Of a stretch of 64,000 nucleotides of DNA, positions 9,218 to 18,078 are shown one piece after another. The translations under genes and the position numbers were made by a program. The stretch spans positions 1 through 64,000 of the forward strand of contig NZ_JAGGPA010000022.1 of NCBI RefSeq assembly GCF_018614035.1, read 5' to 3'. Numbering within the stretch: the stretch's first letter is position 1; each line of letters begins with the position of its first letter. The notes beneath the pieces are model-generated. The model saw nothing but the letters and a program-made list of their open reading frames with translations, had not been told where the DNA came from and made no database searches. Source of the stretch: Streptomyces sp. ISL-96 (lineage in GTDB: Bacteria > Actinomycetota > Actinomycetes > Streptomycetales > Streptomycetaceae).

Positions 9218-9817
9218 TCAGTCCGCCCCTGCGAGCCCCGGCGCACCCCACACCGGGAACCAGCGGGCCAGGTCCGGCTCGACCCGCAGATCGTCCGCGA
9301 GCAGCGCCCTGACCTGGAGTTCCAGGGCGTTGTCGCGCTTCTCGGTCCTCCCGGGGAGCGGCGCGAAGGGATAGAAGGTGCCGCGCTTGTAGAGGTAGAT
9401 CAGCGCGAGGGCGCGGTCCCCGGCGGCTTCCCGGAAGCCGATCAGGGAGCAGAGCAGCTGCGGGCCGAATCCGGCGTCCTGGAGGAGGGTGTTGACCGCG
9501 TGCAGGTCGTTGACCAGTGCGGCCGTGTCATCGGCGGGGTGGCGAACGAGCAGCCAGGTGTAGCCGTACGCGTCCTGGCTGAACTCGACCGGTATGCCGC
9601 CGCGGCCCGTATCGGCGTCGAGCAGCTCCCGTACGTCCTGCTGGAGGGCGGCGAAGGCGCCGCCCTCCACGCTGGCGAAGCACACCGAGCCGATGCCGGT
9701 CGGGGTGAATCCGGCAGCCGCCTGGAGGGTGATGGCGGCGGCGGGCAGGCCGAAGAGCTGGTCGAGGTCGGGACGTACGGGCTTGCTGCGGCCGAGGATG
9801 GTGTCGAGAAGTCCCAC
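9218..9817 (-). CDS. pspAB: PspA-associated protein PspAB
   Basis: A 199-residue cytoplasmic protein of the actinomycete PspAB family, recognised by the N-terminus MGLLDTILGRSK, the middle FASVEGGAFAALQQDV, and FSQDAYGYTWLLV. The C-terminal part has YLYKRGTFYPFAP. GTG start with GAGAGGA upstream. It follows htpX on the same strand with a 32-base gap, the usual pairing in Streptomyces. PspAB is linked to the phage-shock envelope-stress system, though pspA itself is not in this window. Biochemical role unknown. Confidence 0.85.
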   Translation of the reverse strand: MGLLDTILGRSKPVRPDLDQLFGLPAAAITLQAAAGFTPTGIGSVCFASVEGGAFAALQQDVRELLDADTGRGGIPVEFSQDAYGYTWLLVRHPADDTAALVNDLHAVNTLLQDAGFGPQLLCSLIGFREAAGDRALALIYLYKRGTFYPFAPLPGRTEKRDNALELQVRALLADDLRVEPDLARWFPVWGAPGLAGAD

Positions 9818-9849
9818 AGGAAGATCCTCTCTCAGGGTTGCGGGCGGCG

Positions 9850-10773
9850 TTACGGGCGGCCCAGCTGCCTCGCGATCCTGCCGAGCTGCTCCAGGCGCTG
9901 CTCCAGCGTCGGGTGCGAGGAGAAGAGCCTGCCCAGGCTCTGCTCGGAGGAGAACGCGGGTGCGAACCAGAAGGCGTTGAACGGCTCCGCCTTCCGCAGG
10001 TCCCGAGTCGGGATGTTCGCCATCTGCCCGGTCACCTTGGTGAGCGCGGCGGCGAGCGCCGACGGGCGGCCGGTCAGCAGCGCGGCGGCGCGGTCGGCGG
10101 ACAGCTCGCGGTAGCGGGAGAGCAGCCGGGTGAGCAGGAAGCTGATCGCGTAGACGACGGCGCTGACCAGGGGGATCAGGAGTATCGCCAGGGCGGCGCC
10201 GTTTCCGTCGCGGCCGTGGCCCGCCCGGCTGAAGCCGCCCCAGAGCGCGACCCGGGTCATCACGCCCGCGAGGACGCCGAGGAACGACGCGATGGTCATC
10301 ACCGCGACATCACGGTGGGCGACATGCGACAGCTCGTGCGCGAGTACGCCCTCCAGTTCCTCCGGCTCCAGGCGACGGAGAAGGCCGGTGGTGGCGCAGA
10401 CCAGGGCGGTTTTCTGGCTGCGCCCGGTGGCGAAGGCGTTCGGTACGTCGCTGTCGGCGATCGCCACGCGGGGCTTGGGCATGTCGGCGAGGGCGCAGAT
10501 GCGGTCAATGGCGCCATGCAGTTCGGGCGCCTGCTCGGGGGTGACCTCGCGGGCACCCATGCTGAAGGCCGCGATCCGGTCGCTGAACCAGAACTGCGCG
10601 ATGAACAGACCGCCCGCGATCAGCAGGATGACGGGCCACGACCCCCGCAGGACGGCCAGCAGGACGCCGATGAAGACGACGTACAGCAGCCCGATGAGGA
10701 ACATCGTCGTCACCATGCGTGTGGTGAGCCCCCGATCCGGCACATAGCGGGAATGAGACCGGGTCCCAGGCAT
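9850..10773 (-). CDS. htpX: Membrane zinc metalloprotease HtpX
   Basis: A 307-residue M48-family membrane protease. The zinc site reads LAHELSHVAHRD (HExxH), and a downstream glutamate in YRELSADRAAALL fits the third ligand. Two N-terminal hydrophobic segments (about 18-60) and two later ones (around ASFLGVLAGVMT and ILLIPLVSAVVYAISFLL) anchor it with the active site in the cytoplasm. It cleaves damaged membrane proteins. I chose ATG 10773, which has GGAGGG nine bases upstream; the frame stays open to 10839. It is coupled to pspAB and fits an envelope-stress function. Confidence 0.95.
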   Translation of the reverse strand: MPGTRSHSRYVPDRGLTTRMVTTMFLIGLLYVVFIGVLLAVLRGSWPVILLIAGGLFIAQFWFSDRIAAFSMGAREVTPEQAPELHGAIDRICALADMPKPRVAIADSDVPNAFATGRSQKTALVCATTGLLRRLEPEELEGVLAHELSHVAHRDVAVMTIASFLGVLAGVMTRVALWGGFSRAGHGRDGNGAALAILLIPLVSAVVYAISFLLTRLLSRYRELSADRAAALLTGRPSALAAALTKVTGQMANIPTRDLRKAEPFNAFWFAPAFSSEQSLGRLFSSHPTLEQRLEQLGRIARQLGRP

Positions 10774-10970
10774 GTCAATCACCCTCCAGGCGGAGCGCCG
10801 TCGCCGTCCCCCTGCCTCGATTGTGCCCCTATGGTCCATAAATCCGGGGTGAGCCGTCGGCCTCGCTCCAGCCCGGCCTTCCGCGGTGATCGTGCAGACG
10901 GTAGGCGACCGGAACCCCCAAGGCGTAAAACGGGATGAAATAGCCCCTTTGGGAATATAAGTAGGTGGTC

Positions 10971-11837
10971 ATGGTGAGCGGCGAGACCTCGCAGGCCGAT
11001 CCGTCGAACGTCGAGCAGGCGCGCGCCTGGGACGGCGAGCAGGGGGCCTACTGGGCCGCACACGCCGATCACTTCGACCGGGCGGTGAGCGGCTACCAGC
11101 CACGTTTCCTTGCGGCCACCGCCATCGGCGCCGGTGAGCGAGTGCTCGACATCGGCTGTGGAACCGGCGAATCGGCCCGTGCCGCCGCACGCCTGGCGGT
11201 CGACGGATCGGTGCTCGGCGTCGATCTGTCGGCCGAAATGCTGCGAGTGGCACGGCGTAAGGCTGCCGGGGAAGGGCTCGGCAACGTCCGCTTCTCGCAG
11301 GCCGATGCCCAGACATATCCGTTCCCCGAGGGGAAGTTCGATGTGGCGATCAGTCGCACCGGGTCGATGTTCTTCGCCGAGCCGGTGAAGGCGTTCCGCA
11401 ACATCGCGCGGGCTCTGCGCCCCGGTGGCCGCCTGGTGCTGCTGGTGTGGCAGGCCCCGTCCCGCAACGAATGGTTCAGGGCCTTCACCACGGCCATGGC
11501 CGCGGGCCGGCCCCTGCCCGCACCTGAGCCCGGTGCGCCGGGTCCGTTCTCCATGGCCGACCCGGAGGAAGTACGGGCCCGGCTCACCGCTGCGGGCTTC
11601 GCCGAGCCGCGCTTCGAGGACCTGTCCGCCCCCATGCACTTCGGGCCGGACGCCGACCGTGCGTACGCGTTCGTCTCCGGACTCCTCGGCTGGATGCTCG
11701 ACGGCCTCGACTACAGCGGCCGCCACCGCGCCCTGACGGATCTGCGCGCGAGCCTCGATGCCCACGAGACGCCGAGCGGTGTGCTCTACGAATCGGCCGC
11801 CTGGCTCATCACTGCCGGTCTGTCGCGGCGGGGGTGA
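10971..11837 (+). CDS. Class I SAM-dependent methyltransferase
   Basis: A 288-residue Rossmann-fold methyltransferase. Motif I is VLDIGCGTGESARAAA (about 50-65), followed by VLGVDLSAEML, the acidic QADAQTYPFPEGKFDVAIS region, and LRPGGRLVLLVW (motif III). This is the UbiE/Methyltransf_11 group, acting on small molecules. The ATG at 10971 has AGGTGG upstream; a GTG two codons earlier is possible. It is monocistronic and divergent from htpX. The C-terminal region (LDYSGRHRALTDLRASLDAHE) is typical of actinomycete members. The methyl acceptor cannot be told. Confidence 0.85.
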   Translation: MVSGETSQADPSNVEQARAWDGEQGAYWAAHADHFDRAVSGYQPRFLAATAIGAGERVLDIGCGTGESARAAARLAVDGSVLGVDLSAEMLRVARRKAAGEGLGNVRFSQADAQTYPFPEGKFDVAISRTGSMFFAEPVKAFRNIARALRPGGRLVLLVWQAPSRNEWFRAFTTAMAAGRPLPAPEPGAPGPFSMADPEEVRARLTAAGFAEPRFEDLSAPMHFGPDADRAYAFVSGLLGWMLDGLDYSGRHRALTDLRASLDAHETPSGVLYESAAWLITAGLSRRG

Positions 11838-11929
11838 GCGGAGGCCGGAGCGGCATAATCCGACTCGAGGGCGTCACCGCCTGGTGCCGGGGCCCTGACG
11901 GCAACGGCCGGGCGGCTCCGGTCACGGCA

Positions 11930-13135
11930 CTAGCTCTCCGGGACGTTCTTGACGAACACCATCCCGTCGCTTGCTGCCAAGTGGGCCGGGTCCAGCGGGG
12001 AGTAGCCGAACCAGGGCGACACGCGGGCGGCGGGTCGCGCGTCGCCGAGGGCGGCGGCCAGCCGGGGGGCGTCGACGACGTAGCGGTCCTCCGGGAGCGC
12101 GTACAGGAGTCCTTCGACGGTGTCCGGTGGCGGGGCGCCGACTCCCTGGTGCCGGATTGTGCCGAGGGCCGTGGCCAGGAAGGCGTACTCCTTCCCCAGG
12201 CGGGCGTTCACGAGTGCGCCGGCGCTCCACCACTCCAGCAGTGGCTGGTCCCACATCCGCATCGTGCTCTTGTCGCGCTGGAGATGGCTGTTGTGGGCGT
12301 GGACCAGGGTCGGGTTCCGCTCGGCGACGGCGAGGAGGTTGTCGGCCATCATCGAGTCCCGCAGCCCGATCAGCCGCGTCATGCGGGCCGGTGAGGTGTC
12401 GGCCATCCAGAAGTGGTAACGCAGCAGGCCGATGGCGGTACGCCCGTACAGCCGCGCCCGGTCCCAGTCATCTCGCGAGGTCGCAGTGATCAGGTGCGGC
12501 GTCTGCGCGTCGAGCAGCGCCACCAGATCGTCGGCGAGCAGCCGCAGCTCCCTGGCCTCGGCCGACTGCCCCGTGGACTGGGCCGGGTCCCTCATCGCGG
12601 CGGGATTGGTCCACCGGTCGTCGGCGCCGAGCAGGCGGTCGAGCGCTTCCGCGGTGCAGGGGAGCAGGTCCGCGTCCACCCGGGCCGAGAGGTAGCCGTG
12701 GAGTGCGGTGAGGGCCTGCCGTGGGCTCGCGGCTCCGGTGATCTCCAGCGGGCCGTCGAAACCGGCGAAGCGCAGCCGCTCGGACGCTGCCTGCCTGTCG
12801 TTGTACGCGCGCATCCAGCGCACGAGTTCGCGGTTGGCCGCGGACGCGCCGAGCCCGTGGCTGAAGCCACGCTCCATGACCTCGTCGAGGGTGCCCGTGC
12901 CCGAGGTGACGTAATCGTCCACGACCAGGCCCATGACGCAGTCGCTCTCGATCGCGATGGTCCGGTAGCCCTCCTGCTCGACGAGCTGCCGGAAGAGCTC
13001 GTTGCGCAGGTGGAGCAGCGTGTCCTCGCCGTGGGTGGGCTCGCCCAGGGCGAGCAGCCGGGGCCGGGCCGGGAGCAGTTTCATGACGGCGGCGGCCTCT
13101 ACGGCATGGGCGGTGTCCTGGATGTCAGTAGCCAT
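11930..13135 (-). CDS. Erythromycin-esterase family protein
   Basis: A 401-residue protein of the Ere family. It carries the characteristic LALGEPTHGEDTLLHLRNELF (catalytic Glu/His region, about 31-50), ESDCVMGLVVDDYV, and AHNSHLQRDKSTMRMW with a second conserved His (about 280-285). EreA/EreB hydrolyse the macrolide lactone without a metal; many actinomycete homologues have unknown substrates. It is divergent from a TioE-type MerR regulator across a 68-base region with inverted repeats, which suggests induction by a toxic small molecule. Resistance to macrolides is possible but not shown by sequence. Confidence 0.85.
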   Translation of the reverse strand: MATDIQDTAHAVEAAAVMKLLPARPRLLALGEPTHGEDTLLHLRNELFRQLVEQEGYRTIAIESDCVMGLVVDDYVTSGTGTLDEVMERGFSHGLGASAANRELVRWMRAYNDRQAASERLRFAGFDGPLEITGAASPRQALTALHGYLSARVDADLLPCTAEALDRLLGADDRWTNPAAMRDPAQSTGQSAEARELRLLADDLVALLDAQTPHLITATSRDDWDRARLYGRTAIGLLRYHFWMADTSPARMTRLIGLRDSMMADNLLAVAERNPTLVHAHNSHLQRDKSTMRMWDQPLLEWWSAGALVNARLGKEYAFLATALGTIRHQGVGAPPPDTVEGLLYALPEDRYVVDAPRLAAALGDARPAARVSPWFGYSPLDPAHLAASDGMVFVKNVPES

Positions 13136-13136
13136 G

Positions 13137-13170
13137 GCTTCAACGGTATCGTTGAACCTTCGGTTGAAGC
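13137..13170. promoter_or_regulatory. Inverted-repeat operator between ere-like gene and TioE regulator
   Basis: GCTTCAAC (13137-13144) and GTTGAAGC (13163-13170) form a perfect eight-base inverted repeat with an 18-base spacer. A further half, GTTGAAC, lies at 13151-13157. They fill the short divergent promoter region directly before the ere-like ATG, so binding there could block both promoters or twist them, as MerR proteins do. I infer that the TioE-like regulator binds here. Confidence 0.6.
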
Positions 13171-13203
13171 TTTCCGTAATTTTCCCGCGATATAGGCAGG
13201 CTC

Positions 13204-13941
13204 ATGGGGAAGAACCTTCAAAACGGTGAGCGGCTCAGGCCGATTGACCTGGCGCGCGGGCACGGTCTGTCCACGCAGGCCATCAGGAACTACGAGGAGG
13301 CCGGCATCCTCCCGGCTGCCGGGCGCACACCTCACGGCTACCGCACCTACACCGCGCTGCATGCGCGGGCCCTGCGCGCGTTCCTCGCCCTGGTGTCCGG
13401 CCACGGCCACCGGACGGCGACGGCGATCATGCGGGCGGTGAACCAGGGCGTGGTCGACGAGGCGTTCCGTCTCATCGACGAGAGCCACGCCCAGCTCCTT
13501 GAGGACCGGCGGACACTCCAAGCCGTGGAGAGCGCTCTGCGCGACCTGGAACCCACCTCGGAGTCCGGGCCGGACGCGGTGTCCGGGCCGCCCGGCGGCA
13601 CGTTCATCGGGCCGCTGGCAGGGAAGCTCGGGATCCGGTCCGCCACGCTGCGCAAATGGGAGCGCGCCGGGCTGGTGCGCCCCCGCCGCGACCCGCGGAC
13701 CGGGTACCGCGTCTACGACGAGGCCGATGTGCGGGACGTTCGGCTGGCCCACCAGCTCAGGCGTGGCGGCTACCTGCTGGAGCAGATCGCCCCGCTGATC
13801 GCCCAGGTGCGTGCGGCCGGTGGGCTGGAGCCGCTGGAGGCCGCCCTGCGCGACTGGCGCGGCCGGCTGTCCGCCCGCGGGCGCGCGATGTTGGCCGGGG
13901 CCGCCGAACTGGACGCCTACCTCCGCGATCGCGCCGGATAG
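13204..13941 (+). CDS. TioE-family regulator with two MerR domains
   Basis: A 245-residue protein carrying two MerR-type winged helices. The first is at about 12-80 (PIDLARGHGLSTQAIRNYEEAGILP, GYRTY); the second at about 138-205 (IGPLAGKLGIRSATLRKWERAGLV, GYRVYDEADVRDVRLA). Ordinary MerR proteins have one and act as dimers; this layout matches the TioE family named after thiocoraline clusters. The helical linkers lack the clustered cysteines of metal sensors, so the ligand is probably organic. It is divergent from the ere-like gene with inverted repeats between, which are the likely operator. Confidence 0.88.
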   Translation: MGKNLQNGERLRPIDLARGHGLSTQAIRNYEEAGILPAAGRTPHGYRTYTALHARALRAFLALVSGHGHRTATAIMRAVNQGVVDEAFRLIDESHAQLLEDRRTLQAVESALRDLEPTSESGPDAVSGPPGGTFIGPLAGKLGIRSATLRKWERAGLVRPRRDPRTGYRVYDEADVRDVRLAHQLRRGGYLLEQIAPLIAQVRAAGGLEPLEAALRDWRGRLSARGRAMLAGAAELDAYLRDRAG

Positions 13942-14096
13942 CGCGGGAGCGGGAGCGGCTTCCGCCAAGTCCGGGGCGACGTACGTGCGGTTGGCGGGCA
14001 GCGCCACCGCTGCCGGCAAGGCACATGGCAGCACGGCCACGGTTGCCCCGCCCCGAACCGCGTGCGAGGGGCGAGGCTCAAAGTAGCCCTGGAGTA

Positions 14097-15260
14097 CTAG
14101 GGCCGGGCGGGTTCTTGAACGGAGGCCGTGGCGTCGGCGGTCGCCGCTGGGCCCACCGCCACCCGCAGCGTCACGGCGGCCGCGACTCCCGCCACCAGGC
14201 CGCAGGTCAGGGCGGCCGGAACGCCGCCACCTATGCCGGCGGACAGGTGCAGCAGCCCCCAGCGCAGGCCCGCTTCGTCCATCGCCATCCGCAGCATCTG
14301 GCTCGCCAGCAGCCCGAGGACGGTCGCGCAGACCGCGCCGGCCGCCATGGCCGGGACAGTGGCTCGGGTGAGCAGTCCCGGCAACCGCCGCAGCGCCCAC
14401 CACACCACCGCGAGCAGCAGCACGTCGGCGGCGCGATACAGGAGCCAGTCACCGAGTGGCGTCCCCGCCGGACCCGCCCAGGCGCCGAGCAGCAGCCACA
14501 GGCGCAGGAGTTCGCCCGGTTCGGCGAACAGCCCGCCGGCCGGGGAGACCGTCTGGAGGGCGGCGGCGACCGGCTGGTACGAGAGGACCACCAGGGACAG
14601 TGCGATCACCGCGGTCCCGGCGGTGGCGGCCAGACGCGCAGCGCGCGCCGGGACGACTTCCTGAGGCAGCGGACCGGCGCCCTTGGCGGTGACCCGCGCT
14701 GCGAGCACCGTCACCGCCGCGGCGACCAGCGCGGTCGCCACCAGGACCTGCCGCCCGGAGGAGATCGCGCTCGCCAGCTGCGGCAGGAAGCGGTAACTGC
14801 CGCGCCCCCGCGCGGCGATCAGCCACGGCGTGGAGACGGTGACCGCCAAGGTCCCGGCCACCAGGCCCCAGGCCCACACCGCGAGCAGCGCGGCCGGCAT
14901 GCGGCCGTGCACCGGCGGCAGCCTGCGGACCAGGAGCAGGGCACCGGGCACGAAGAAGGCGAAGACCGCGGCGAACCGGATCTGCAGCGCGGTTTCGTAC
15001 AGCGCGAGGTAGCGGGTGCTGTCGGTCTGGGCCGTGTCCCCGATCCCGCCGGACACCTCGGCGCCGAGCTGAACCGAGGCCGGAGGGTCGTACGACCAGG
15101 GCGTGAGCCAGTGTTCGAGCTCGGCGGCGGCCCGGCCGCCGATCACGTCGGCGGTGCTGGGCAGGTGCAGCGCGTGCGCGCTCGCCCCCGCCCACCACAG
15201 AAGCACCGTGAGCAGCAGCCCGCCGGCCAGTGCCGGTAAAGCCGCGCGCCGGTATGTCAT
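14097..15260 (-). CDS. Multi-pass membrane protein, function unknown
   Basis: I do not recognise this 387-residue protein. It has an N-terminal hydrophobic segment (about 8-27), an extracytoplasmic stretch with STADVIGGRAAAELEHWLTPW and ETALQIRF, then roughly seven to eight hydrophobic helices alternating with Arg-rich short loops. No enzyme or transporter motif is visible. It lies 53 bases downstream of the IclR-family gene on the same strand, so it may be controlled by or cotranscribed with it. The ORF has the expected GC-rich codon pattern and a normal ATG start. The 155 bases to its left (13942-14096) hold nothing I recognise. Confidence 0.6.
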   Translation of the reverse strand: MTYRRAALPALAGGLLLTVLLWWAGASAHALHLPSTADVIGGRAAAELEHWLTPWSYDPPASVQLGAEVSGGIGDTAQTDSTRYLALYETALQIRFAAVFAFFVPGALLLVRRLPPVHGRMPAALLAVWAWGLVAGTLAVTVSTPWLIAARGRGSYRFLPQLASAISSGRQVLVATALVAAAVTVLAARVTAKGAGPLPQEVVPARAARLAATAGTAVIALSLVVLSYQPVAAALQTVSPAGGLFAEPGELLRLWLLLGAWAGPAGTPLGDWLLYRAADVLLLAVVWWALRRLPGLLTRATVPAMAAGAVCATVLGLLASQMLRMAMDEAGLRWGLLHLSAGIGGGVPAALTCGLVAGVAAAVTLRVAVGPAATADATASVQEPARP

Positions 15261-15313
15261 GTGTATCCCCCGCCTTGATCGCCATCCCGCCTATCCCCTG
15301 GTCGAGTTGGAGA

Positions 15314-16168
15314 TTACGGGGCGCTGATCCGCGGCGCGACCATGGCGCGGGAGATCGCCCGGGCGCTGGTACACACCAGCCGGGCCAGCGCATGCGGGGA
15401 GGCACTGCCATGGCGTACCACCAGCGAGACCGCGGCGATCACCGCACCGTCGCTGCCGTGCACGGGAGCGGCGACCGACACGGCGTCCATCGTGACCTGG
15501 CGGTCACTGACCACGTAGCCGTTGGTCCGCGCATCGGCCAGCATGCGCCGCAGCGCACGCGGATCGGTGACCGTACACGGCGTAAAACGCTTGAACGGGC
15601 CGGCGAGCACCTGGTCCTGCACCTCCGCGGGGGCATGAGCGAGCAGCACCAGCCCAACCCCGGTGGCCGTGAGGGCGAAACGCCCGCCCACGCGTGTGAG
15701 TACAGGGACCGCGCCGGAGCCCGCGATGCGCTCGACGAAGACGAGCTCGGTAACCTCGCGCACCGCGAGCTGGACGTTCTCGCGGGTGATCTGGGACAGG
15801 TCCTCCAGGAACGGCAGCGCCCGCTCCCGCAGCCCCTGACCGCGCGGCGCCAACGAGCCGACCTCCCACAGCCGCAGGCCGACGCGGTAGCACCCCTTGT
15901 CGCCGCGCTCCAGCGCCCCCCAGGCCATCAGCTCACCCAGCATCCGGTGCACGGTCGACACGGGCAGCCCGGCCCGCCGGGACAGCTCGCTCAACGTCAT
16001 CTCCGGACAGTCCGCGCTGAACGCACCGAGGATCTGCAGCGCGCGCCCCAGCACCGGCCCGGTGCCGGACTCGGAGCCACGGCGACGCGGCGCAGGGCGC
16101 TCCGCCGGGGCCACCGGCGACGCTCCGCGCTCGCCCTCCTCGGATTCCTTTACGAGGGAGTGTTCCAC
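15314..16168 (-). CDS. IclR-family transcriptional regulator
   Basis: A 284-residue regulator. The winged helix is at about 38-95 (RALQILGAFSADCPEMTLSELSRRAGLPVSTVHRMLGEL), preceded by a basic, disordered N-terminal tail. The C-terminal effector domain carries VQLAVREVTELVFVERIAG, GVGLVLLAHAP and the usual terminal ISRAM. GTG start with GGGAG upstream. Members commonly control aromatic or small organic acid catabolism. It lies upstream of the unknown membrane protein and 1 kb from the aromatic cluster, so it could act on either. The local PaaX-type gene is the more direct candidate for the cluster. Confidence 0.9.
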   Translation of the reverse strand: MEHSLVKESEEGERGASPVAPAERPAPRRRGSESGTGPVLGRALQILGAFSADCPEMTLSELSRRAGLPVSTVHRMLGELMAWGALERGDKGCYRVGLRLWEVGSLAPRGQGLRERALPFLEDLSQITRENVQLAVREVTELVFVERIAGSGAVPVLTRVGGRFALTATGVGLVLLAHAPAEVQDQVLAGPFKRFTPCTVTDPRALRRMLADARTNGYVVSDRQVTMDAVSVAAPVHGSDGAVIAAVSLVVRHGSASPHALARLVCTSARAISRAMVAPRISAP

Positions 16169-16361
16169 CGGCGCTCCCGCTGCTTCCCGTTAGCTGTGCC
16201 CCAGCCCGGGGCGGATCACTGGACGGCCGCTTTCTCCACCGTGCCGGTCAGTGTGCAGCAAGGCAGAAGCTGCGTCGAGACCCGCACCGGCGGCACGGCC
16301 GACGAAGCGGCAGGCTGTCGGCGCGGTCGCCGAGGGGGCGCGTGTTTTCTACGGTGACGAT

Positions 16362-17174
16362 CTATAGAGCGGTCACTTTCCGTACATGATCCAGGCTGGG
16401 AGAGGCGAGCACGGCGTGCAGCTGTTGGAACACCTGACGTGCGGCGACAGCGTTCCAGTCCTGCGGGAGCAGTTCGGCCGGAAGGCCGGGGTCGAGGTAA
16501 GGGAGTCTGCGCCACTGGGTCAGCATGGGTACGTAGTGACGGAACGCTTCGCCGCTGTCTACGTCCTCTTTCGTGCCCAGACGTTCCGCGACCGGACCGT
16601 AGGTGTCGGTGAACGACGCGTACTGCGCCTGGATGGCGGGGAAGTCCCACCAGGAGGTGACCGATGTGCGCAGGTCGCTGAAGGCGGCGTAATCCGAGGT
16701 GAAGAGGTGCACGTAGTCACTCAGGCCAAGCCGCGTGAGTGTGCTGCGGGCATCCTTCAGGAGGCGGCCAGGTGCCAGCCAGACGCCGGGGGCGAGGTTG
16801 CCGAACCCCAGCCAGGTGAGACGGGTGCGCAGTTGGTAACGGTGCGCTCGTTCGGACTCTGGTACGGAGAAGACCGCCATGACCCAGCCGTCTCTCAGCT
16901 CGGCCGGCTCAAGGCTGCCGAAGATGCGCCGGTCACCCTCGTCGAAAACGGTGTGCATGGCTGGGCTGAGCCGGTAGCCGGTGGCGGAGCGGCGTTCCGG
17001 TTCCAGTACGCCGCGCTTCTTCAGCCTGGAGATGGCTGAGCGTACGGCTTGGCTGTCCACGTCCAGCTCGGCGAGCAGCACGATGAGGTCGGCGATCGAG
17101 ATCCACCCGCCGAGCCGGCGGAGGAACGCTCCGTAGACCGTGTTGATCAGAGAGCTTGGCCTGGAGCTTTCCAC
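16362..17174 (-). CDS. PaaX-family transcriptional regulator
   Basis: A 270-residue PaaX-type protein. The N-terminal winged helix (about 20-75: FLRRLGGWISIADLIVLLAELDVDSQAVRSAISRLKKRGVLE) is followed by the family's central ferredoxin-like part (WVMAVFSVPESERAHRYQLRTRLTWLGFGNLAPGVWLAP) and the C-terminal domain (LPYLDPGLPAELLPQDW). I chose GTG 17174 with GGAAGG upstream; the frame stays open to 17216. PaaX repressors respond to an aryl-CoA, phenylacetyl-CoA in E. coli. Placed last in an aromatic cluster that works through CoA thioesters, it probably senses salicylyl-CoA or gentisyl-CoA. That ligand is inference. Confidence 0.9.
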   Translation of the reverse strand: MESSRPSSLINTVYGAFLRRLGGWISIADLIVLLAELDVDSQAVRSAISRLKKRGVLEPERRSATGYRLSPAMHTVFDEGDRRIFGSLEPAELRDGWVMAVFSVPESERAHRYQLRTRLTWLGFGNLAPGVWLAPGRLLKDARSTLTRLGLSDYVHLFTSDYAAFSDLRTSVTSWWDFPAIQAQYASFTDTYGPVAERLGTKEDVDSGEAFRHYVPMLTQWRRLPYLDPGLPAELLPQDWNAVAARQVFQQLHAVLASPSLDHVRKVTAL

Positions 17175-17222
17175 ATGATCGCCTTCCGTCGTATGCGGTG
17201 GCGATCCTACCGTCACCCGACG

Positions 17223-18017
17223 TCACGCCATGGGAGCGGTCCGCTGCGGGAGGGGAGCCTCGGCGTAGGCGCCCGCGAGAAGGTGGCCGGCTCCTGGGGC
17301 GATCGCGGGAAGGTCGAGCGCGCGCATCATCTGGTGGGCCGTGCAGACCGCGGCGGACACCACCGGCTTGCCCAGAAGCTGTTCCGCCTCCTCGATGGCC
17401 CCCAGTGAGGGCATCTGCACGCATGCGGAGAGGACGACGGCATCGGCGTCGGCGTAGTCCAGCGCGCGGGCGAGGCCCGGCAGCTTGGAGGGGTCGTGGG
17501 CGGCGACGTCGAGGTTGTTGGGGATTTCGAGCGCCTCGTAGTCGAGGACTTCGATGCCTTCGTGGGTGAGGTAGTCCACGACGGTCTTGGTGAGGGGCAG
17601 CATGTAGGGCGCGAGCAGGGCGATCTTCTTCGCACCGAGGGTGTGCAGACCGTTGACGAGGGCGCCGGCGCTGGTGACGACCGGCGCGGGGGCTCCGTTT
17701 TCCGCGGTGCGGGTGTGGAGGCGCTCCTCGGATGTGCGGTGGTAGCCCAGGCCCATGCTCATGATGGCCACCAGGCACGCGTAGCCGAGGACATCCACGT
17801 GTGCGTCGGAGAGTTCGACGGCGCAGCGGTCCGAGTCCGCGTCCATGGACTTGAGCTGTTCTGGCGTGACATGGGTCATGCGCATCCGGCTGGAGTGAAA
17901 CGTGAAGCGTTCCGGCGCAATGGTTTCTCTTGCGCGCAGGATGGCGGGCACTTCGGTTTCCATCGTGACGTTGGAACTCGGCACGATCTGGCCGATCCGG
18001 TAGGTGCGGGGGGACAC
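17223..18017 (-). CDS. Maleate cis-trans isomerase
   Basis: A 264-residue member of the Asp/Glu racemase superfamily, maleate isomerase group. It starts RIGQIVPSSNVTMETEVP and has the two catalytic cysteines expected of the family in LGYACLVAIMSMG and VLSACVQMPSL. It also has SAGALVNGLHTLGAKKIALLAPY. It converts maleate to fumarate through a covalent cysteine intermediate. GTG start. It sits between the FAH-type hydrolase and the paaX-like gene with short gaps (61 and 48 bases). Its presence suggests that maleylpyruvate is cleaved directly and the maleate is then isomerised into the citric acid cycle. Confidence 0.85.
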   Translation of the reverse strand: MSPRTYRIGQIVPSSNVTMETEVPAILRARETIAPERFTFHSSRMRMTHVTPEQLKSMDADSDRCAVELSDAHVDVLGYACLVAIMSMGLGYHRTSEERLHTRTAENGAPAPVVTSAGALVNGLHTLGAKKIALLAPYMLPLTKTVVDYLTHEGIEVLDYEALEIPNNLDVAAHDPSKLPGLARALDYADADAVVLSACVQMPSLGAIEEAEQLLGKPVVSAAVCTAHQMMRALDLPAIAPGAGHLLAGAYAEAPLPQRTAPMA

Positions 18018-18078
18018 AGGGGCGCTCCTGTTGCTCAGTTGGCTTTGTGAGGGGTGGGCGGCGGGGTGGTGCTTGGTG

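Noticed and set aside
11930..13135. Calling the Ere-family gene a proven macrolide resistance gene
   Set aside because: The catalytic segments fit the family, but many actinomycete members act on unknown substrates and no biosynthetic or other resistance gene is adjacent.
13656..15239. A 527-codon plus-strand frame across the membrane-protein gene
   Set aside because: Arg/Gly/Gln-rich low-complexity translation with no motif; the minus-strand gene shows regular hydrophobic helices.
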